Assembly: GCF_002127655.1 (NCBI RefSeq)
Contig: NZ_NEHB01000013.1
Location: 89,640-134,522 of the forward strand
Length of the DNA: 44,883 nucleotides
From: Janthinobacterium sp. GW456P
GTDB taxonomy: Bacteria; Pseudomonadota; Gammaproteobacteria; Burkholderiales; Burkholderiaceae_D
Direction: 5' to 3'
Shown: one piece after another, positions 26,031 to 35,770 of the stretch
Layout of the letters: each line of letters begins with the position of its first letter
Position numbering within the stretch: the first letter of the stretch is position 1
Notes under the pieces: generated by a model
Seen by the model: only the letters and a program-made list of their open reading frames with translations
What the model was told of the DNA's origin: nothing
The model's database searches: none
Made by a program: the position numbers and the translations under genes

Positions 26031-26972
26031 ATGCAACCGACGCACACCGACCACGACGCCACCCATTTGCACGCCCACCTGAAGGGCGACGCCAAGCACA
26101 CCCACTCGTTCGAGGGACGCAGCCAGAGCATACTCGCGTGGGCGCTGGGCCTGACCCTGTCATTTGCCGGCATCGAGGTGGCGGCCGGCTTCCTGTCCAA
26201 TTCGCTTGCCCTGATTTCCGACGCGGGCCACATGGTCACGGACGCGGCCGCGCTGGGCCTGGCCCTGCTGGCGCAACTGATCGCGCGCCGCCCCCCGTCG
26301 CCGCGCCACTCGTTCGGCTTTGGCCGCGCCGAAGCGCTGGCCGCTTTCGTCAACGGCCTGGCCATGCTGTGCGTGGTGGGCTGGATCTGCTATGAAGCCG
26401 TGCTGCGCTTTTCCGCCCCGCAACCCGTCAAGGGCGGCATGGTCTTCATCGTCGCCTTCATCGGCCTGGCGATCAACGTGGTGGTGGCGTGGGTACTGTC
26501 GAAAGACAAGCAAAGCGTGAACACGCGCGCGGCCCTCGTGCACGTGATGGGCGACTTGCTCGGCTCGGTCACCGCCATCATCGCCGGCGCCGTGATTTAC
26601 TTTACGGGCTGGATGCAGATCGACCCGCTGCTGTCCGTGCTGGTATCGCTGCTGATCCTGAAATCGACTTTCGGGGTATTGAAAGAGTCATACCACTTCC
26701 TGATGGAAGGCGTGCCGCACCACATCGACTACATCGAAGTGGGCACGGATGTGGAACAGGTGGACGGCGTGATTGCCGTGCACGATCTGCATGTGTGGGA
26801 CATGTCGCCGGGCCAGCCGGCGCTGATCGGCCACGTGGAAATCGAACACCTCGACCATTGGCCGAAGGTCTTGCGGGCGATCAAGAAGATGTTGCTGGCC
26901 AAGCATGGCATCGACCACATCACCCTGCAGCCGGAGACGGCGACGATGGCGGGCTTGCACGAAAACACCTGA
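26031..26972 (+). CDS. Cation diffusion facilitator (CzcD/ZitB-like metal exporter)
   Basis: Six-helix Zn/Cd/Co exporter of the inner membrane; 313 residues. A His-rich N-terminus (THTDHDATHLHAHLKGDAKHTH, quoted in part) precedes the helices. The two metal-site pairs are His67/Asp71 (DAGHMVTD) and His171/Asp175 (HVMGD). A cytoplasmic C-terminal domain of about 80 residues follows. Its last codons, AAC ACC TGA, lie inside the terminal repeat of element copy B, so the element supplies the stop codon. Confidence 0.93.
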   Translation: MQPTHTDHDATHLHAHLKGDAKHTHSFEGRSQSILAWALGLTLSFAGIEVAAGFLSNSLALISDAGHMVTDAAALGLALLAQLIARRPPSPRHSFGFGRAEALAAFVNGLAMLCVVGWICYEAVLRFSAPQPVKGGMVFIVAFIGLAINVVVAWVLSKDKQSVNTRAALVHVMGDLLGSVTAIIAGAVIYFTGWMQIDPLLSVLVSLLILKSTFGVLKESYHFLMEGVPHHIDYIEVGTDVEQVDGVIAVHDLHVWDMSPGQPALIGHVEIEHLDHWPKVLRAIKKMLLAKHGIDHITLQPETATMAGLHENT

Positions 26973-27083
26973 TCAAACCTACTGCGCGTCGCGCTTTGCG
27001 GCCGGCGATGCTCACCGTACTGGCGTACGATTGCGCTTCTCGGCCAAAAATCACTGCCGCTCGCTACGGTTTTATCAGGTGTT
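26964..27083 (-). repeat. Dispersed structured repeat, copy B
   Basis: A 120-base element in the opposite orientation to copy A, with perfect 10-bp terminal repeats (AACACCTGAT / ATCAGGTGTT). Its central hairpin (27014-27031), read on the minus strand, is ATCGTAC-GCCA-GTACGGT. Relative to copy A it carries paired changes in both the terminal repeat and the hairpin. It lies between the convergent CDF gene and relA and overlaps the CDF stop codon. Confidence 0.9.
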
Positions 27084-27108
27084 GTAACGCCGCATAAGTC
27101 CCAAAGCG

Positions 27109-29361
27109 CTAACTGCGGCGGGCTTCCAACACCCCGCTCACGTCCTTGATCACATTCAGCGCTTTTAATAGCTGCGCCGTCGAGCTGATCTCGGCCGTAA
27201 ACGTCATGCGGGCCTGGCCCTTGGCGCTTTGGGTGTTGACGCCGATGACGTTGATCTTTTCGCGCGAGAAAATTTCGGAGATGTCGCGCAGCAAGCCTTG
27301 GCGGTCGCCAGCCAAAATAAAAATGTCGACCGGATACACGGTGTCGTGCCCGCCCGTGCTGCCCCACTCCGTGAAGATCACGCGTTCGGGCGCCTTGGCG
27401 CGCATTTCCTCGAAGTTCTTGCAGGTGGCGCGGTGAATGGAGACGCCCTTGCCGCGCGTCACAAAGCCGACGATGCTGTCCGGCGGCGCCGGCTTGCAGC
27501 ACTTGGCCAGCACTGTCATGAGGCCTTCCGTGCCCACCACCAGCACGCCGGACTTGGCGCCCTGCTCCACGCTGGAAGCGCGGCTCTTGCCGACCAGCAC
27601 GGCGTCTTCCGGCACTACCACTTCGCCATTGTCGTGCAGCGCCTGCTCCACGTGGCGCAGGCTGAATTCATCCTTGCCGACGGACAGGAACAGTTCGTCG
27701 ACCTTGGCAAAGCCCAGCTTTTGCGCCAGCGCCTCGAGGTTGACAGCCGTCTTGCCTTCGCGCTGCAAGGATTTCTCCACCAGCGCGCGGCCGTGGGCCA
27801 GGGTTTCCTGCATGTCGATGGCGTGGAACCAGGCGCGTATCTTCGAGCGCGTACGCGTGCTGACGGCGTAGCCGGCACTGAGCCAGTCACGCGACGGCCC
27901 GGCCGTGCCTGGCGCACCCTTGGCCGTGATGATTTCGCAGGTCTGGCCATTTTTTAATTGCGTATTCAACGGCACCATGATGCCGTCGACCTTGGCGCCG
28001 CGGCAGCGGTGGCCCACGTCCGTGTGCAGGTGATACGCAAAATCGACGGGCGTGGCGCCGACAGGCAATTCCAGCACGCGCGCCTGCGGCGTCATGACGA
28101 AGATGCGGTCGTCCAGGGTGGCCGATTTCAACTTTTCCACCCATTCGCGCTGGATTTCTTCCTGCCCCACGACGGCGTCGGCCACTTCCGTTTTCCAGGC
28201 CAGCAGCTGGCGCAGCCAGGCGATCTTTTCGTCGTACTTCTGGCCGGCAAAGTTCGAGCCGCCCTCTTCCTTGTAGCGCCAGTGCGCGGCCACGCCGTAT
28301 TCGGCAAAGCTGTGCATTTCATTGGTGCGGATTTGCACTTCCAGCGGGCGGCCGTCCTCGGCCGTCACCACGGTGTGCAGCGACTGGTAACCGTTGGGTT
28401 TCGGCCGCGAAATGTAATCATCGAATTCCTTCGGGATGGGGGTCCAGATATTGTGGACCACGCCCAGCACCGTGTAGCAAGTTTTTACGTCGGCGACGAT
28501 GACGCGGAAGGCGCGCACATCGTACAGGGCCGTGAAATCGAGTTCCTTGCCGCGCATCTTGTTCCAGATGCTGTAAATATGTTTCGGGCGGCCAAATACT
28601 TCCGCCTGGATACCGGCCGAAGCCAGTTCCGTCTGCAGGCGCAGAATCGCCGAGGAGACAAAGCCCTCGCGCATCATGCGCTTTTCTTCCAGCATCTTGG
28701 CGATGCGTTTATATGCTTCCGGTTCGATGAAACGGAACGACAAATCTTCCAGTTCCCACTTCAGCTGCCAGATGCCGAGACGGTTGGCCAGCGGCGCGTA
28801 CAAATCCAGCGTTTCCTTGCCGTATTCGTAGGTCATTTCGTTGAACAGCTTTAAATCGGCAAAGTAACGCAAGGTCGTCACGCAGGCGGCCAGGCGCACC
28901 AGCACGACACGCATGTCGGACGCCATCGCCAGCAACATCTTGCGCAAGGTTTCCACCTGGGCCACGGCTTGCTGCGCAGCATTCTTGCCGCGACCGGCAG
29001 CGCCGCCGTGCTGCGCCTGGGTCAGCGCGCGCAAACGGATCAGCTGGCGCACGCCTGTCGCCAGGTCGCACACCTGCTTGCCGAAGCGCGGCTCGATGTC
29101 GGCCGCCGTATCGGGTTCCAGCAAGGTCAGCTCGAACATCAGGCCGGCGATGCGTGTTTCCGCATCGCTGCGCAGGAACGCCAGGGTGGTGGCCACGCCG
29201 ATGGCGAAGTCCAGCGCGGAGCGGCCGGCAAAGGTCTGCTTGTCGCCATACGCTGCGGTGGCATACGCGAGCGCGTCCAGCACGCGCGCGCAGTCCGGCG
29301 CACTCAAGCCCTCTACCAGTTGTTCCGAGGTGGCGCTATTCGGGGCCGAGATGGAAACCAT
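27109..29361 (-). CDS. relA: GTP pyrophosphokinase RelA (monofunctional (p)ppGpp synthetase)
   Basis: Ribosome-associated stringent-response enzyme, 750 residues. The N-terminal hydrolase-like domain lacks the HD pair (LMFELTLLEP stands where hydrolases have HDxxED), so it should not degrade (p)ppGpp. The synthetase domain carries EFDD (312-315), the acidic motif of monofunctional RelA, followed by YISRPKPNGYQSLHT. TGS (about 410-470), a CC-containing zinc-finger-like segment (AKCCKPAPPD) and a C-terminal ACT domain follow. It lies 40 bases downstream of a RidA gene on the same strand. Confidence 0.96.
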   Translation of the reverse strand: MVSISAPNSATSEQLVEGLSAPDCARVLDALAYATAAYGDKQTFAGRSALDFAIGVATTLAFLRSDAETRIAGLMFELTLLEPDTAADIEPRFGKQVCDLATGVRQLIRLRALTQAQHGGAAGRGKNAAQQAVAQVETLRKMLLAMASDMRVVLVRLAACVTTLRYFADLKLFNEMTYEYGKETLDLYAPLANRLGIWQLKWELEDLSFRFIEPEAYKRIAKMLEEKRMMREGFVSSAILRLQTELASAGIQAEVFGRPKHIYSIWNKMRGKELDFTALYDVRAFRVIVADVKTCYTVLGVVHNIWTPIPKEFDDYISRPKPNGYQSLHTVVTAEDGRPLEVQIRTNEMHSFAEYGVAAHWRYKEEGGSNFAGQKYDEKIAWLRQLLAWKTEVADAVVGQEEIQREWVEKLKSATLDDRIFVMTPQARVLELPVGATPVDFAYHLHTDVGHRCRGAKVDGIMVPLNTQLKNGQTCEIITAKGAPGTAGPSRDWLSAGYAVSTRTRSKIRAWFHAIDMQETLAHGRALVEKSLQREGKTAVNLEALAQKLGFAKVDELFLSVGKDEFSLRHVEQALHDNGEVVVPEDAVLVGKSRASSVEQGAKSGVLVVGTEGLMTVLAKCCKPAPPDSIVGFVTRGKGVSIHRATCKNFEEMRAKAPERVIFTEWGSTGGHDTVYPVDIFILAGDRQGLLRDISEIFSREKINVIGVNTQSAKGQARMTFTAEISSTAQLLKALNVIKDVSGVLEARRS

Positions 29362-29401
29362 GTGATACCTTATAAACTTAACAACTCAATAACTGAATAA
29401 C

Positions 29402-29752
29402 TTAGCGCTCTGCAGCGATGATGACGATTTCCACCAAGCAAGCCGGATTGGCCAGTTTCGCTTCCACCGTGGCGCGCGGCGGCGTGTGGCCGGAAGCGAC
29501 CCAGTCATCCCACACTTCATTCATGCCGTCGAAATCCTTCATGTCGGCGATGTAGATCTGGCACGACAGGATGCACGTCTTGTCGCTGCCCGCTTCCATC
29601 AGCAAACGGTCGACGTGACCGAGCACTTCGCGCGTCTGGCCGACGATGCCTTGCGTGGTGTCTTCCGCGATCTGGCCCGCCAGGTAGATGGTGTTGTTGT
29701 GTATCGCTACTTCGGAGAGGCGTTTGCCTACGTGCAGTCGTGTAATTTCCAT
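29402..29752 (-). CDS. RidA family protein (enamine/imine deaminase-like)
   Basis: A 116-residue YjgF/YER057c/UK114 protein. RidA proteins form trimers that hydrolyse reactive enamines such as 2-aminoacrylate. YLAGQIAEDT, the PPRATVEAKLANPACLVEI segment with the catalytic-type Arg, and the final EIVIIAA strand are visible. The ATG at 29752 follows AAAGAAGAAG. It lies 54 bases after the alpha/beta hydrolase and 40 bases before relA, all on one strand. It is not obviously archetypal RidA, so no symbol is given. Confidence 0.9.
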   Translation of the reverse strand: MEITRLHVGKRLSEVAIHNNTIYLAGQIAEDTTQGIVGQTREVLGHVDRLLMEAGSDKTCILSCQIYIADMKDFDGMNEVWDDWVASGHTPPRATVEAKLANPACLVEIVIIAAER

Positions 29753-29806
29753 GCTTCTTCTTTCGGTTGTTTCAAAATCTGTACAGCGGTATTACTTGTT
29801 GCCTTC

Positions 29807-30688
29807 TTACTCGCCCAGCAAAAACTTGCGCGCAATGGCGATCTGGTCGTCGTGGACGAAAGTGGGCGCATGGCCCACGCCGGCGATTTCCACCAGTTCC
29901 GCCTTTGGACCGCGGCCCAGCATGATCTGCGCCGTCTCGTGCGACAGCAGATCGGATTCCGAGCCGCGCACCAGCAAGGTGGGGCAGCGCACGGCATCAT
30001 ACGCGGCCCACAGCATGGCTTCGTCGCTGGCCGCCGATTCCGGCGTGGCCGAACGGAACGGCATGGCCAGTCCCATATCATAGTGACGGCGCCAATGGCC
30101 ATCCTTGTCTTGCCGCAGCACATCGACTGCCAGTTTATGCCATTCCGCATCCGTGTGCGGGCCGAAGCTGGCGGACACGTCGCGCACAAATTTGGCGCCC
30201 TGCTCGAAGGTTTCGAAACGCAAGTCCTGGCCGATGTAGTCGCCGATGCGCTGCAAGGCTTCGGGCGCCAGGGTCGGGCCGATATCGTTCAGCACCAGCT
30301 TGCTGATCGGGCTGTGCGGCAACGAGGCCAGGCCCAGGCCGATCAAGCCGCCCATCGAGGTGCCGAACCAGTCCACCGTCTGGCGCTCGCCATTGGCCAG
30401 CACGCGTGCCAGCAGGGTCACCATGTCGCTCACATACTGGGGCACGCGGTAAAACTGGGGATTGGCCAGCCAGCCCGAGCGCCCGCGCCCCACCACGTCG
30501 GGGCAGATCACGCGGTAATCGCTGGCCATGGCGCGCGCCAGGTTGTCAAAGTCGTCCGCCACGCGCGTCACGCCGTGGGCGCAGACGAGCACGTTCGGAT
30601 TGTCGGGTGCGCCCCACTCCTTGTACGACATGGTATGCAGGCCTGCGGGGGAGATGCATTGCACTGATTTGATGCTCGCTTCAATCAT
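29807..30688 (-). CDS. Alpha/beta hydrolase
   Basis: Serine hydrolase of 293 residues. The nucleophile elbow is GTSMGG (Ser111), the oxyanion region is CAHGVTR, and the catalytic His is in GVGHAPTF near the C-terminus, with an Asp-bearing loop (RGSESDLLS) between. Layout resembles small esterases and C-C hydrolases; the substrate is unknown. The ATG at 30688 has GGA six bases ahead. Repeat copy C lies 14 bases upstream in the same reading direction, so it may be in this gene's leader. Confidence 0.9.
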   Translation of the reverse strand: MIEASIKSVQCISPAGLHTMSYKEWGAPDNPNVLVCAHGVTRVADDFDNLARAMASDYRVICPDVVGRGRSGWLANPQFYRVPQYVSDMVTLLARVLANGERQTVDWFGTSMGGLIGLGLASLPHSPISKLVLNDIGPTLAPEALQRIGDYIGQDLRFETFEQGAKFVRDVSASFGPHTDAEWHKLAVDVLRQDKDGHWRRHYDMGLAMPFRSATPESAASDEAMLWAAYDAVRCPTLLVRGSESDLLSHETAQIMLGRGPKAELVEIAGVGHAPTFVHDDQIAIARKFLLGE

Positions 30689-30701
30689 GCCATTCCTTAT
30701 A

Positions 30702-30819
30702 ACACCGGAGAAAACCTACTGCGCGGCGGTGGTTGCGGCCTGCGATGCTCACCGTACTTCAGTACGGTTGCGCTTCTCGGCCACAACTCCCTTCCGCTCG
30801 CTACGGTTTTGTCCGGTGT
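30702..30819 (-). repeat. Dispersed structured repeat, copy C
   Basis: A 118-base element, same orientation as copy B. Terminal repeats are ACACCGGA / TCCGGTGT: the T-A pair of copies A and B is replaced by G-C on both sides. The central hairpin is ACCGTAC-TGAA-GTACGGT. The segment before the right end (CAACCACCGCCGCGC in element orientation) differs from the other copies. It lies between the divergent alpha/beta hydrolase and dctA. Confidence 0.88.
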
Positions 30820-31074
30820 CGTTATTTGGTAGTAAAAAACAAAGAAACCGGCGATTTGCCGGCTGCCTCGCGCGCGACGCTACGGCAGTGTAGCGCAGCG
30901 CGGGCAATGCTCCAAGCGCGCGCCTGAATTGCTGCGCCGCAGCACAGCATTGGCACGCCCGCCATGGCGCAATACCCGATATAGCGAAACTGCATATCTG
31001 CGGTTATCCACAATTGAGCACGCCTGCCAATGGGCGGATGATTCGCAGCATCAACCCGCAAGAGGAGACCACTC
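30820..31074. other. Remaining dctA upstream region
   Basis: After copy C come 255 bases without a supported gene. They include a hairpin (ccggc-gattt-gccgg, about 30852-30867), a 13-base GC palindrome (gctgcgccgcagc, about 30936-30948), and a single perfect DnaA-box-like ttatccaca (31004-31012). I looked for a sigma-54 promoter (GG-N10-GC), since dctA is often sigma-54 controlled, and found none convincing. A 79-codon minus-strand frame here is judged spurious. Confidence 0.45.
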
Positions 31075-32376
31075 GTGAAAAAACCATTCTATAAAATCCT
31101 GTACGTACAGGTGCTGTTCGCCATCGTGGCTGGCGTGCTGCTGGGGGTGTTCTATCCTTCGAACGCCGTCGACATGAAACCGCTGGGCGACGGCTTTATC
31201 AAACTGATCAAGATGATCATCGCCCCCGTGATCTTCTGTACGGTGGTCTCCGGCATCGCCGGCATGCAGGACGTGAAGAAAATCGGCCGCGTGGGCGGCA
31301 AGGCGCTGCTGTACTTCGAAGTGGTCTCCACCTTCGCGCTGGCCATCGGTTTGCTGGTTGCTAACATCCTCAAACCGGGCGCCGGCTTCAACGCCGATCC
31401 GGCTCACCTCGATGCCAAGTCGATCGCGCAATACACGCACGCCGAAGGCATGTCGACGGTGGACTTCCTGATGAATATCATCCCGAAGACCTTCGTCGAT
31501 GCCTTCGCCAAGGGCGACATCCTGCAAGTGCTGCTGATCGCCATCCTGTTCGGCTTTTCGCTGTCCCTGCTGGGCGAACGCGGCCGTCCTGTCACCAAGC
31601 TGATCGACGAGCTGTCGCATGCCATCTTCGGCATGGTCAACATCATCATGAAAGTCGCACCGATCGGCGCGTTCGGCGCGATGGCCTTTACCATCGGTAA
31701 ATACGGCCTGGCGTCGCTGATCCCGCTGGCAAAACTGATGGGTTCGTTCTACCTGACCTGCTTCCTGTTCGTCTTCGTCGTGCTGGGCGTGATCGCCAAA
31801 TACACGGGCTTCTCCATCGGCCGCTTCCTGCTGTACATCAAGGAAGAACTGCTGATCGTACTCGGTACCAGCTCGTCGGAATCGGCCTTGCCGGCCCTGA
31901 TGAAGAAACTCGAGCGCCTGGGCTGCTCCAAGCCAGTCGTCGGCCTGGTCGTGCCGACCGGCTACTCGTTCAACCTGGACGGCACCAATATCTACATGAC
32001 CATGGCCGCCCTGTTCGTGGCACAGGCAACCAACACGGAACTGACGATCTGGCAAGAGCTCACCATCCTGGGCGTGGCGATGCTGACGTCGAAAGGCGCG
32101 TCCGGCATCACGGGCGCCGGCTTCATCACCCTGGCCGCCACCCTGGCCGTGGTGCCGACGATTCCCGTGGCCGGCATGGCGCTGATCCTGGGCATCGACC
32201 GCTTCATGAGCGAATGCCGCGCGCTGACCAACTTCGTCGGTAACGGCGTGGCCACCATCGTCGTGTCGAAATGGGAAAAGGAACTGGACATGGACAAGCT
32301 GCACAGCGAACTGGCCCACCCTACCCACCCTGCCGACGACGCCTACGTGGCACCGGCCGTGAATATCGTCAAGTAA
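31075..32376 (+). CDS. dctA: C4-dicarboxylate transporter DctA
   Basis: Sodium- or proton-coupled importer of succinate, fumarate and malate (DAACS family), 433 residues. Landmarks are the serine-rich [13 protein letters not shown] re-entrant loop, [15 protein letters not shown], and [13 protein letters not shown]. The start is GTG at 31075 with GAGGAG seven bases ahead. It stands alone, with a strong terminator behind it. No DctB/DctD two-component genes lie in the window. Confidence 0.96.
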   Translation: MKKPFYKILYVQVLFAIVAGVLLGVFYPSNAVDMKPLGDGFIKLIKMIIAPVIFCTVVSGIAGMQDVKKIGRVGGKALLYFEVVSTFALAIGLLVANILKPGAGFNADPAHLDAKSIAQYTHAEGMSTVDFLMNIIPKTFVDAFAKGDILQVLLIAILFGFSLSLLGERGRPVTKLIDELSHAIFGMVNIIMKVAPIGAFGAMAFTIGKYGLASLIPLAKLMGSFYLTCFLFVFVVLGVIAKYTGFSIGRFLLYIKEELLIVLGTSSSESALPALMKKLERLGCSKPVVGLVVPTGYSFNLDGTNIYMTMAALFVAQATNTELTIWQELTILGVAMLTSKGASGITGAGFITLAATLAVVPTIPVAGMALILGIDRFMSECRALTNFVGNGVATIVVSKWEKELDMDKLHSELAHPTHPADDAYVAPAVNIVK

Positions 32377-32392
32377 ACGGTACTCAACATTG

Positions 32393-32425
32393 AAAAGCCC
32401 CGCGGAGCGATCCGCGGGGCTTTTT
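32393..32425 (+). terminator. Rho-independent terminator after dctA
   Basis: Perfect 14-bp stem (32393-32406 with 32411-32424), GCGA loop, ending in five T. It ends dctA. Confidence 0.95.
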
Positions 32426-32612
32426 GCATGCGCGAGGGGTTTTTTACCGCATCATCAACATATGGTAAATCATGCATCAATATTTCATCGGATGATCAAT
32501 GAATGAAAAACTATTACAGTACTGTCTCTTGTTCGCCGCCCGGCTCCCGCATAATGACATTGCGTTAATGCAAGCCAGACACCGAACCATCCACCTTTGA
32601 ATGGAGTACGCC

Positions 32613-33026
32613 ATGTCCCTCTCGCCCGCCTTCTACGCCACCTGGTCCCCACGCTTGCTGGGCCTGCTGCGCATCATCCTTGGCTTCCTTTTCCTGCAAC
32701 ATGGCACGGCAAAACTGTTCGGTGCGCCGCACGTAGCCATGTTCGACGGCTTGCAACTACTCTCGCTGATGGGTGCGGCCGGCGTCATCGAGCTGGTGGG
32801 CGGTAGCTTGCTGCTGGTCGGCCTGTTCACGCGCCCCGTCGCCTTCATCCTGTCGGGCCAGATGGCAGCCGCCTATTTCATCGCGCATGCGCCTGCCGGC
32901 TTTTTACCGATCCTGAACGGCGGCGAAATGGCCGTGATGTACTGCTTCACCTTCCTGTACTTCGCAGTTGCAGGCGCTGGTGCCTACAGCCTGGACGGCT
33001 TGCGCGGCAAGGCCGGCGCCGCATAA
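32613..33026 (+). CDS. DoxX family membrane protein
   Basis: Four-helix membrane protein of 137 residues. LLRIILGFLFLQHGTAKLFG and LVGGSLLLVGLFTRPVAFILSGQMAAAYF match the DoxX family. The ATG at 32613 has GGAG six bases ahead and was preferred to the ATG at 32601, where GGAG would be inside the coding region. DoxX proteins are tied to redox and thiol stress in some bacteria, but this one has no informative neighbour. It converges on the DUF2235 gene. Confidence 0.88.
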   Translation: MSLSPAFYATWSPRLLGLLRIILGFLFLQHGTAKLFGAPHVAMFDGLQLLSLMGAAGVIELVGGSLLLVGLFTRPVAFILSGQMAAAYFIAHAPAGFLPILNGGEMAVMYCFTFLYFAVAGAGAYSLDGLRGKAGAA

Positions 33027-33035
33027 ACGACCGGG

Positions 33036-34247
33036 CTAGCGCGAGCACTCCAAAGGATAGGGCCGCTGCTCGATCACACCCTGCATGCGCAACGGCGCGC
33101 TGCCAGCAACGGTCCTCACTTGCAGGGCCGGGGCCTGCATGGCGCCGTCGGGCAATACCCTGTCCTCGCAATGGCTGAACAAATTGGCCGGCCGGTCGCC
33201 GATCGACCAATGCGCCAGGCCCAGCGGATCGCCAGCCAGCTGCAACGGCGGAAGCGCATAGTCTTGCGCCAGGCCCGTCAGCATCCACGCCAGCGACAGG
33301 TCGGACAACGCCCGTGAATCGGCGTAACCACCACCGATATCGGCATGCGATCCGGGAAACCAGAGTTCGCTGACACTCGTGTAGTCCGCATTAATGGGCG
33401 GACACAGCAAGATGGGATGGAAGCGGCTGCGCTTTTCATCACGCGACACGGCGTGCAGGATGCGGCGGATCGGCGGATAGGAATCGGACTTGTAGCGGTC
33501 GCCGTCCCTGCCATCGCTCATTTCCTTGCACACGCCGAAGTCCTTGAACAGGGAACCGGGCACGGTATCCCACAGCCCGAGAAATTGGATTTCCACCGGC
33601 ACCACGGCTACCTTGAAACGTTCGCGCAGTTCTTTAGCGGCGATCGGCTCCTGTCCCGGCCGCCACGCCTTCCACGTATCCACATAGGCGTCATCATTCT
33701 TGCGCTTGACCACTTCGAGGATGGCGTTATCGCGCCCAAGCCGTTGTTCGATATCGTCTTCCGACCTGGCCGGCACGCCCGCGTAGGCGATCAGGCCAGC
33801 CAGTGCGCGGGCTTGGTGGGCGCCACGGCTGAAGCCCAAAATGTAGAGCTTGTCGCCGGGGCGAAACGCCTGCGCGATAAAGTCATAGCCGCGCAGGATA
33901 CGCGGCTCCATGCCAAGGCCGAGGCTGGCGCCCAGCACGGGACTTTCGACGCTGCCCACGCCTTCGATATAGATGGCGCTGGTCTGCGCCTCGTCGGCAT
34001 TGAGCACCGCATCAAAGACCCGGCGCACATTGGTCCCGGAGGCGCTGTCATTGCGCGTCCCATCCAGAAAAACAAAGATGTTTTTTGCCAGGGCGGGATC
34101 GCCCGTAAACACTTTCTCCGTCACCACCGGGTTGACGTGCTCGCCGCCGGCGGCGGCACAGGCGGACAGCAACGCCGCCAAGCCCGCTGCCAACACACTC
34201 CCTGCCATGCGCCTCAGTAACGGCGATGCGTACCAGTTTGCCTTCAT
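33036..34247 (-). CDS. DUF2235-domain lipoprotein (alpha/beta hydrolase, phospholipase-like)
   Basis: A 403-residue predicted lipoprotein. The lipobox is LLSAC with Cys30 after a hydrophobic segment. The DUF2235 core begins with NIFVFLDGTRND, has the nucleophile motif LGFSRGAHQARALAG (Ser140), QFLGLWDTVPGS, and SHADIGGGY with a catalytic-type Asp/His. The ATG at 34247 has GGAG five bases ahead. Members of this family include type VI secretion phospholipase effectors. Here no VgrG, PAAR or immunity gene adjoins it. Confidence 0.88.
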   Translation of the reverse strand: MKANWYASPLLRRMAGSVLAAGLAALLSACAAAGGEHVNPVVTEKVFTGDPALAKNIFVFLDGTRNDSASGTNVRRVFDAVLNADEAQTSAIYIEGVGSVESPVLGASLGLGMEPRILRGYDFIAQAFRPGDKLYILGFSRGAHQARALAGLIAYAGVPARSEDDIEQRLGRDNAILEVVKRKNDDAYVDTWKAWRPGQEPIAAKELRERFKVAVVPVEIQFLGLWDTVPGSLFKDFGVCKEMSDGRDGDRYKSDSYPPIRRILHAVSRDEKRSRFHPILLCPPINADYTSVSELWFPGSHADIGGGYADSRALSDLSLAWMLTGLAQDYALPPLQLAGDPLGLAHWSIGDRPANLFSHCEDRVLPDGAMQAPALQVRTVAGSAPLRMQGVIEQRPYPLECSR

Positions 34248-34349
34248 GACTGCTCCTTGTCGTGACTTCGTCTGCCCTGCACCGTTCCAGCATAGGCACA
34301 CTCCAGGGACAGCCTTAGACATGGCGCAGACGTAGTGCGTGCCCGGCAA

Positions 34350-34381
34350 AAAAAAAGCGGACATCGCTGTCCGCTTTTTTT
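34350..34381 (-). terminator. Terminator after the scoAB operon
   Basis: Stem of AAAAAAA-GCGGACA with TGTCCGC-TTTTTTT around a TCGC loop. It lies 18 bases beyond the scoB stop on the minus strand and is followed there by further T. It is symmetric enough to work in both directions. Confidence 0.92.
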
Positions 34382-34399
34382 ATGCATGCAACGATCCGT

Positions 34400-35050
<651 letters not shown>

Positions 35051-35068
35051 AATAATCTCCGTATTCTT

Positions 35069-35770
35069 TTATGCTTCAGTGCGCACGGTGCGCTGCTCGA
35101 TGCGTTTTTCCGGGTTCGCGTTGACCACGATGCGGTGCACGAAGATGCTCGGCGTATGCACCTGGTCCGGGTCGATCTCGCCCACTTCGACCAGCTTTTC
35201 CACTTCGACGATGGTGATCTTGCCGGCCATGGCCACGTTCGGGTTGAAATTGCGCGCCGTCTTGCGGTAGACCAAATTGCCCGCGCGGTCGGCCATGTAG
35301 GCTTTGACCAGGGCCACATCGGCCACGAGGCTGCGTTCCATCACGTATTGTTCGCCGTCGAATTCGCGCAGCTCCTTGCCGTCGGCAACGATGGTGCCCA
35401 CGCCCGTCTTGGTGAAGAAGGCGGGAATGCCGGCGCCGCCGGCACGCAGTTTCTCGGCCAGCGTGCCTTGCGGCGTGAATTCCAGTTCCAGCTCGCCGGC
35501 CAGGTACTGGCGCGCGAATTCCTTGTTTTCGCCCACATAGGAGGCGATCATTTTCTTGATCTGGCGCGTGGTGAGCAGCTGGCCCAGGCCGAAACCGTCC
35601 ACGCCGGCGTTGTTGGAAATGGCCGTCAGGCCCGTCACGCCCGAATCGCGCAAGGCGCCGATCAGGGCTTCGGGAATGCCGCACAGGCCGAAGCCGCCGA
35701 CGGCGATGGTCTGGCCATCTTGGACGATACCGGCCAGCGCCGAGGCGGCGTCAGGATAAACTTTATTCAT
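35069..35770 (-). CDS. scoA: 3-oxoacid CoA-transferase subunit A
   Basis: Alpha subunit (233 residues) of the same CoA-transferase. GQTIAVGGFGLCGIPEALI forms the CoA-binding glycine-rich loop near the N-terminus, and GKELREFDGEQYVMERSLVADVA is family-typical. The ATG at 35770 follows AGAGGGA. A PAS-LuxR regulator gene is divergent across 147 bases and is the obvious candidate controller of the operon. Confidence 0.92.
   Translation of the reverse strand: MNKVYPDAASALAGIVQDGQTIAVGGFGLCGIPEALIGALRDSGVTGLTAISNNAGVDGFGLGQLLTTRQIKKMIASYVGENKEFARQYLAGELELEFTPQGTLAEKLRAGGAGIPAFFTKTGVGTIVADGKELREFDGEQYVMERSLVADVALVKAYMADRAGNLVYRKTARNFNPNVAMAGKITIVEVEKLVEVGEIDPDQVHTPSIFVHRIVVNANPEKRIEQRTVRTEA

Noticed and set aside
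31004..31012. A perfect DnaA box (ttatccaca) upstream of dctA, considered as part of an origin
   Set aside because: It is single, with no cluster, AT-rich unwinding region or dnaA/dnaN nearby; one such 9-mer is expected by chance at this scale.
30822..31061. A 79-codon minus-strand frame ending AAGKSPVSLFFTTK
   Set aside because: No ribosome site or domain; its tail is the translation of the ccggc-gattt-gccgg hairpin region, so it looks like a translated intergenic sequence.
30950..31070. A sigma-54 promoter for dctA
   Set aside because: The tggcac near 30951 lacks a GC dinucleotide at the required ten-base spacing.
31051..32328. A 425-codon minus-strand frame opposite dctA
   Set aside because: Composition is Asp/Gln/His-rich and mirrors dctA codons; dctA itself has all family motifs, a GTG start with ribosome site and a terminator.
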